Source of the DNA: JABMRP01 sp964444795 | GTDB lineage: Bacteria; Planctomycetota; Planctomycetia; Pirellulales; Thermoguttaceae | Direction of reading: 5' to 3' | Length of the DNA stretch: 17,463 nucleotides | Assembly: GCA_964444795.1 (NCBI GenBank) | Contig: CAYUIQ010000193.1 | Location: forward strand, 1 to 17,463 | Shown here: positions 14,862 through 17,463 of the stretch, in pieces | Numbering within the stretch: position 1 is the stretch's first letter | Layout of the letters: each line of letters starts with the position of its first letter | The notes under the pieces: model-generated | Database searches by the model: none | What the model was told of the DNA's origin: nothing | What the model saw: only the letters and a program-made list of their open reading frames with translations | Position numbers and translations under genes: made by a program

Positions 14862-16772
14862 TTACGCCGTGCCGGTGTGACCGTTCGTGGTGTCCAGGGC
14901 CGCTTCGATCGCTTCGAATAGCCGCTCGATATGAATCGGTTTGGCGATGTAACCATCCATTCCGGCTGCCAGACATCGCTCACGATCTCCCTTCAAAGCG
15001 TGAGCGGTCATGGCGATGATGGGAATGTGCCTTCCCGTTTGCCTTTCCTTGGTACGGATATCGCGCGTCGCCTCAAATCCGTCCATTTCGGGCATCTGCA
15101 CGTCCATCAATACGAGGTCAAACTCCTGAGATTCCAGTGCCTCCAGTGCCGCCCTGCCATTGTTGGTAACGACAACCGTATGCCCGTACTTTTCCAGCAC
15201 GGCAACCGCGAGTTTCCGGTTGACAAGGCTGTCCTCGGCCAGGAGGACTTTCAGGAGCCCCGTACGGCTGACTGGCTTGGCGGGCGTTGTTGCCAAGACT
15301 TCTTCCTCTGCAAGCCGGAACCGAGCGGTGAAGTGAAATGTACTCCCTCGCCCCACTTCGCTTTCCACCCAGATCCGTCCCCCCATCAACGCCACCAATC
15401 GAGACGAAATAGCCAGTCCTAACCCTGTCCCCCCGTGCCGTCGCGTTGCCGAAACATCGGCCTGCCCAAACATCTCAAAGATAGCCGCTTGCTTCTCTTG
15501 TGGGATGCCAACCCCCGTGTCGCGAACAGCAAAGTGCAACACCACTTCGCCTTCGGACCGCGACGCGCGAGTCACCTCCAGGAACACCTCGCCCCGATCG
15601 GTGAATTCGGTCGCATTGCCGACGAGATTCACAATGATTTGACGCAGCCGGGTGCGGTCTCCGATGACAAAGGCAGGCACTTCGGCAGATAGACGGCACG
15701 CGAGCTCCAATCCTTTTCCATGCGCGCGGACGGCTAGCGATTTCATCGTGTCGCCCACATTCTCGTGCAAGTCAAATGGCGCTTGATCCAGAGCAAGTCG
15801 ACCAGCCTCGATTTTGGAAAAGTCCAGGATATCGTTGACGATCGACAGCAGGGCCTCTCCCGACTCGGCAACCACCTCCAAGTATTCTCGTTGTTGGGAA
15901 GAAAGCGGCGTGTCAAGCAAGAGTTCCGTCATCCCAATGACTGCGTTCATGGGCGTACGGATCTCGTGGCTCATGTTAGCCAGGAACGTGCTCTTGGCCA
16001 CCGTGGCCGCCTCCGCCTCCTCCTTGGCCCGGCGGAGATCTTCCTCGATACGTTTCCGTGCGAAAAAGTCGGGGATCGTGTACGCGCGCACTTTCCCGGC
16101 AAATTCAGGCTTGCCTTCCGCGTAGCGCTCGATGTGTCCTTCGATGCGTTTCGGCGGCGCCATGACAAAACGACAGCACTCGTCGCCCCTGGCCCGACAC
16201 AAGATCTCACTGGCCACCAACGGCAGGCCGAAGCTTCTCTCGCACCAACCAGAAGAATAGCCGGCATTCATGATGCAAACGGGGAAATCAGAGGGGCGGC
16301 CGCTCTGAATCCAAGCATCGGCCTCAAAGGAAAAGGGGTGATCGTATACGAGGTAGTAGTCTTCGTTCGGCAGGGGGCGAGAGTCGGGGGAAATGTCGAC
16401 GAAGGCCCAGCCGGCGTGTGAAAAGTGGACCGGCCCCGCGGACAGCCGTGCGATCGGATCGCTCAGTCCCATCTTGTCATGGAAGCTCTTGGCGTCGGAC
16501 TTGCCAATCGCGTGGGAGAGGTCAAAAAGTATGTTCCTGGCGAAATCGTTCGCCTTGGCCTCGTTGTCCGCTCCGAAGAGGTCCTCCAAGAGGGCGAAGA
16601 ACTCAACGGAGAGTGACGCAGCTCTCACGAGCACATAGCGCTGGCCGGCAATCTCGATGGTGCCCTTCGAGGGATCATGGCGACGCGCGGCGAAGAATTG
16701 GGCGACTACTTTCTCCGCCTTGGCAAAGATCGGTTCCATCTCAGGTGGGGCCTTTACCGTCTTCAGCGCCAT
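14862..16772 (-). CDS. Cytoplasmic V4R hybrid histidine kinase
   Basis: Sensor kinase of 636 residues with no membrane helix or signal peptide, hence soluble. The N-terminal 220 residues end in a V4R-type ligand-binding domain (PVCIMNAGYSSGWCERSFG, then EILCRARGDECCRF, whose cysteines may hold metal). A short coiled linker with Glu/Ala/Arg repeats follows. The HisKA domain carries the phospho-acceptor His269 in FLANMSHEIRTPMNA. The ATPase has an N-box NLVGNATEFTDRG (usually ...NAIKFT), G1 DTGVGIP and G2 GGTGLGLAIS. The C-terminal receiver has AEDS, phospho-acceptor Asp557 in LVLMDVQMPEMDG, and Lys in AKPI. GGAG seven bases upstream supports the ATG. No separate response regulator or HPt gene is in the window, so the output partner is elsewhere. 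The upstream region contains a TATAAT box and a palindrome. Confidence 0.93.
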   Translation of the reverse strand: MALKTVKAPPEMEPIFAKAEKVVAQFFAARRHDPSKGTIEIAGQRYVLVRAASLSVEFFALLEDLFGADNEAKANDFARNILFDLSHAIGKSDAKSFHDKMGLSDPIARLSAGPVHFSHAGWAFVDISPDSRPLPNEDYYLVYDHPFSFEADAWIQSGRPSDFPVCIMNAGYSSGWCERSFGLPLVASEILCRARGDECCRFVMAPPKRIEGHIERYAEGKPEFAGKVRAYTIPDFFARKRIEEDLRRAKEEAEAATVAKSTFLANMSHEIRTPMNAVIGMTELLLDTPLSSQQREYLEVVAESGEALLSIVNDILDFSKIEAGRLALDQAPFDLHENVGDTMKSLAVRAHGKGLELACRLSAEVPAFVIGDRTRLRQIIVNLVGNATEFTDRGEVFLEVTRASRSEGEVVLHFAVRDTGVGIPQEKQAAIFEMFGQADVSATRRHGGTGLGLAISSRLVALMGGRIWVESEVGRGSTFHFTARFRLAEEEVLATTPAKPVSRTGLLKVLLAEDSLVNRKLAVAVLEKYGHTVVVTNNGRAALEALESQEFDLVLMDVQMPEMDGFEATRDIRTKERQTGRHIPIIAMTAHALKGDRERCLAAGMDGYIAKPIHIERLFEAIEAALDTTNGHTGTA

Positions 16773-16973
16773 GATGGGTCTCCGCGTTCGGAGGTTGGCA
16801 GTCTATCGCGAGTCTTCGCCAGCCAAGGATGCCGATGTCCGTCGCAAGAAGATTGCTCGCGTAGAGATTACGTGGTTTGATTGCGCCGCCGATGAATGCA
16901 GCGCCGGCCCGCGAGCAACACCCCCCGTCAGAAAATCGCGACCGCGCGCCGCTCGGAACCACCTCTGCCTAGT

Positions 16974-17006
16974 ATTATAACGCCTTTCTCCGTCGGACCA
17001 GTCCGA
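16974..17006 (-). promoter_or_regulatory. Kinase promoter candidate with palindromic operator
   Basis: On the - strand a perfect TATAAT (16979 down to 16974) points to the hybrid kinase. No good -35 hexamer stands 16-18 bases upstream. That place is instead taken by TCGGAC-CA-GTCCGA (16993-17006), a palindrome with perfect 6-bp arms and a 2-base centre. Transcription would start about 195 bases before the kinase ATG. The arrangement fits an activator- or repressor-controlled promoter. Confidence 0.45.
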
Positions 17007-17203
17007 AAGCACAAGAGACCGGGAAATGTCGCGCGACATGCGGGAGGAGAAGTGCCGGCAACGCGCACGGTCTCTGGACGGCCAGTGGTTGTGCTGTTTC
17101 CGCGACGAAAAAAAAATCCTTCTCATCTACTTTACGGAACCACCCTACCCCCCGGCAGCGAAGAAACTCCCGTCGCCAGGATACGCGAAAGCTTGCGCCC
17201 CGC

Positions 17204-17225
17204 GGCCACTCTCACGAGAATGGCC
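17204..17225 (-). terminator. Hairpin after the partial right-edge gene
   Basis: GGCCA (17204-17208) pairs with TGGCC (17221-17225). Inside it, TCT/AGA is separated by one mismatch from the outer stem, with loop CACG. It lies 52 bases downstream of the stop of the - strand gene at the window edge. There is no adjacent T-run; a run of nine T on that strand occurs only about 90 bases farther. Confidence 0.25.
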
Positions 17226-17277
17226 GTCTTTCACTGCCGGAGACCCTGTGGCGTCGGCCGAGGAAGGGGAGACGCGG

Positions 17278-17463
17278 TCAACCTTCTTCGACGACATCCA
17301 GGCCCATCAAATCGGCCAGATGCCGCAGACTCCGCATGTGGTCGCCGTAGAACACTACGCGGTGCAGCAGCGTCATGGCGTCCTCCGTCTCCAGCGCGCT
17401 GCTCCAGTTCGCCGCCATTTTGGCCGCGTCGCGGACTTCCGTGACGATCTGCGTGCGACAGCC
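17278..17463 (-). CDS. Unknown protein, C-terminal end only
   Basis: An open - strand frame enters from the right edge and ends at TGA (17278-17280), giving 61 residues. The residues are protein-like and strongly helical: TQIVTEVRDAAKM, NWSSALETEDAMTLLHRVV, FYGDHMRSLRHLADLMGLDVV. Third-codon positions are mostly G or C, as in the neighbouring genes. I do not recognise the family. The helical, Leu-rich end with GDHMRSLRHLADLMGL could be an oligomerisation or regulatory tail. The protein continues outside the window, so length, start and domains are unknown. It is transcribed in the same direction as the hybrid kinase but is separated from it by about 500 bases, which argues against one operon. 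Confidence 0.65.
   Translation of the reverse strand, partial: GCRTQIVTEVRDAAKMAANWSSALETEDAMTLLHRVVFYGDHMRSLRHLADLMGLDVVEEG

Larger units (their letters stand above)
16773..17277. other. Non-coding region upstream of the hybrid kinase
   Basis: These 505 bases separate the kinase from the partial gene at the right edge. They hold the TATAAT box and palindrome near 16974-17006, a run of nine A at 17108-17116 (T-run on the - strand), and the hairpin at 17204. Open frames on both strands, including a + frame that is open from 17026 to the window end, show no family-like sequence. I therefore call no gene here. Confidence 0.4.

Noticed and set aside
17108..17116. Run of nine A as a terminator T-run for the - strand
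   Set aside because: No convincing stem lies immediately upstream on the - strand.
17026..17463. + frame open to the window end
   Set aside because: Composition is Arg/Pro-rich, there is no recognisable motif, and its right part is antisense to a better-supported - strand frame.

Overview
The window looks like a chromosomal segment from a planctomycete, most likely of the Pirellulales type. I infer this from several things: GC content of about 60 % by eye, mostly single genes or short gene pairs that switch strand often, a tiny lipoprotein ending in an EWERMWF...HGGI-type tail, an intracellular-type sulfotransferase, an RND/MMPL exporter, a secreted beta-helix protein and a cytoplasmic V4R hybrid kinase. 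No 16S rRNA or other marker is present, so the assignment is an inference. I found no tRNA, rRNA, CRISPR array, prophage or insertion sequence.

Layout. Left block, all on +: a 5'-truncated moaA (molybdopterin synthesis), a CxxCxxCC-type metal-binding protein, a 433-base non-coding stretch with several small inverted repeats, an HU-type nucleoid protein, a small lipoprotein, and a palindromic repeat element. These are followed by pyrD (class 1B), trpS, a four-helix membrane protein with a Cys cluster (its start overlaps the trpS stop), and acpS. Middle block: a sulfotransferase (-) lies head to head with an alpha-oxoamine synthase (+), then gdx (+). The 3' end of gdx overlaps the 3' end of a large RND/MMPL-family exporter (-), which in turn diverges from a short-chain dehydrogenase/reductase (+). 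Right block, all on -: a secreted right-handed beta-helix protein, a short orphan coding remnant, a soluble V4R-HisKA-HATPase-REC hybrid histidine kinase with a perfect TATAAT box upstream, and the 3' end of an unrecognised gene that runs off the window.

How the genes may work together. The left part is mainly housekeeping: cofactor, pyrimidine, aminoacyl-tRNA and acyl-carrier-protein functions. The middle block is the most suggestive part. It brings together an enzyme of the family that condenses an amino acid with an acyl thioester, an SDR resembling the 3-ketosphinganine reductase type, a PAPS-type sulfotransferase, a lipid-exporter-like RND protein, and nearby the enzyme that activates acyl carrier protein. 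A sulfated sphingoid-like or other long-chain amino-ketone lipid pathway is a reasonable hypothesis, but the genes do not form one operon and no substrate can be read from the sequence. The right block combines a secreted polysaccharide-facing protein with a cytoplasmic sensor kinase; no functional link is shown.

Limits: all family calls come from reading motifs by eye. Promoters and hairpins are candidates only.
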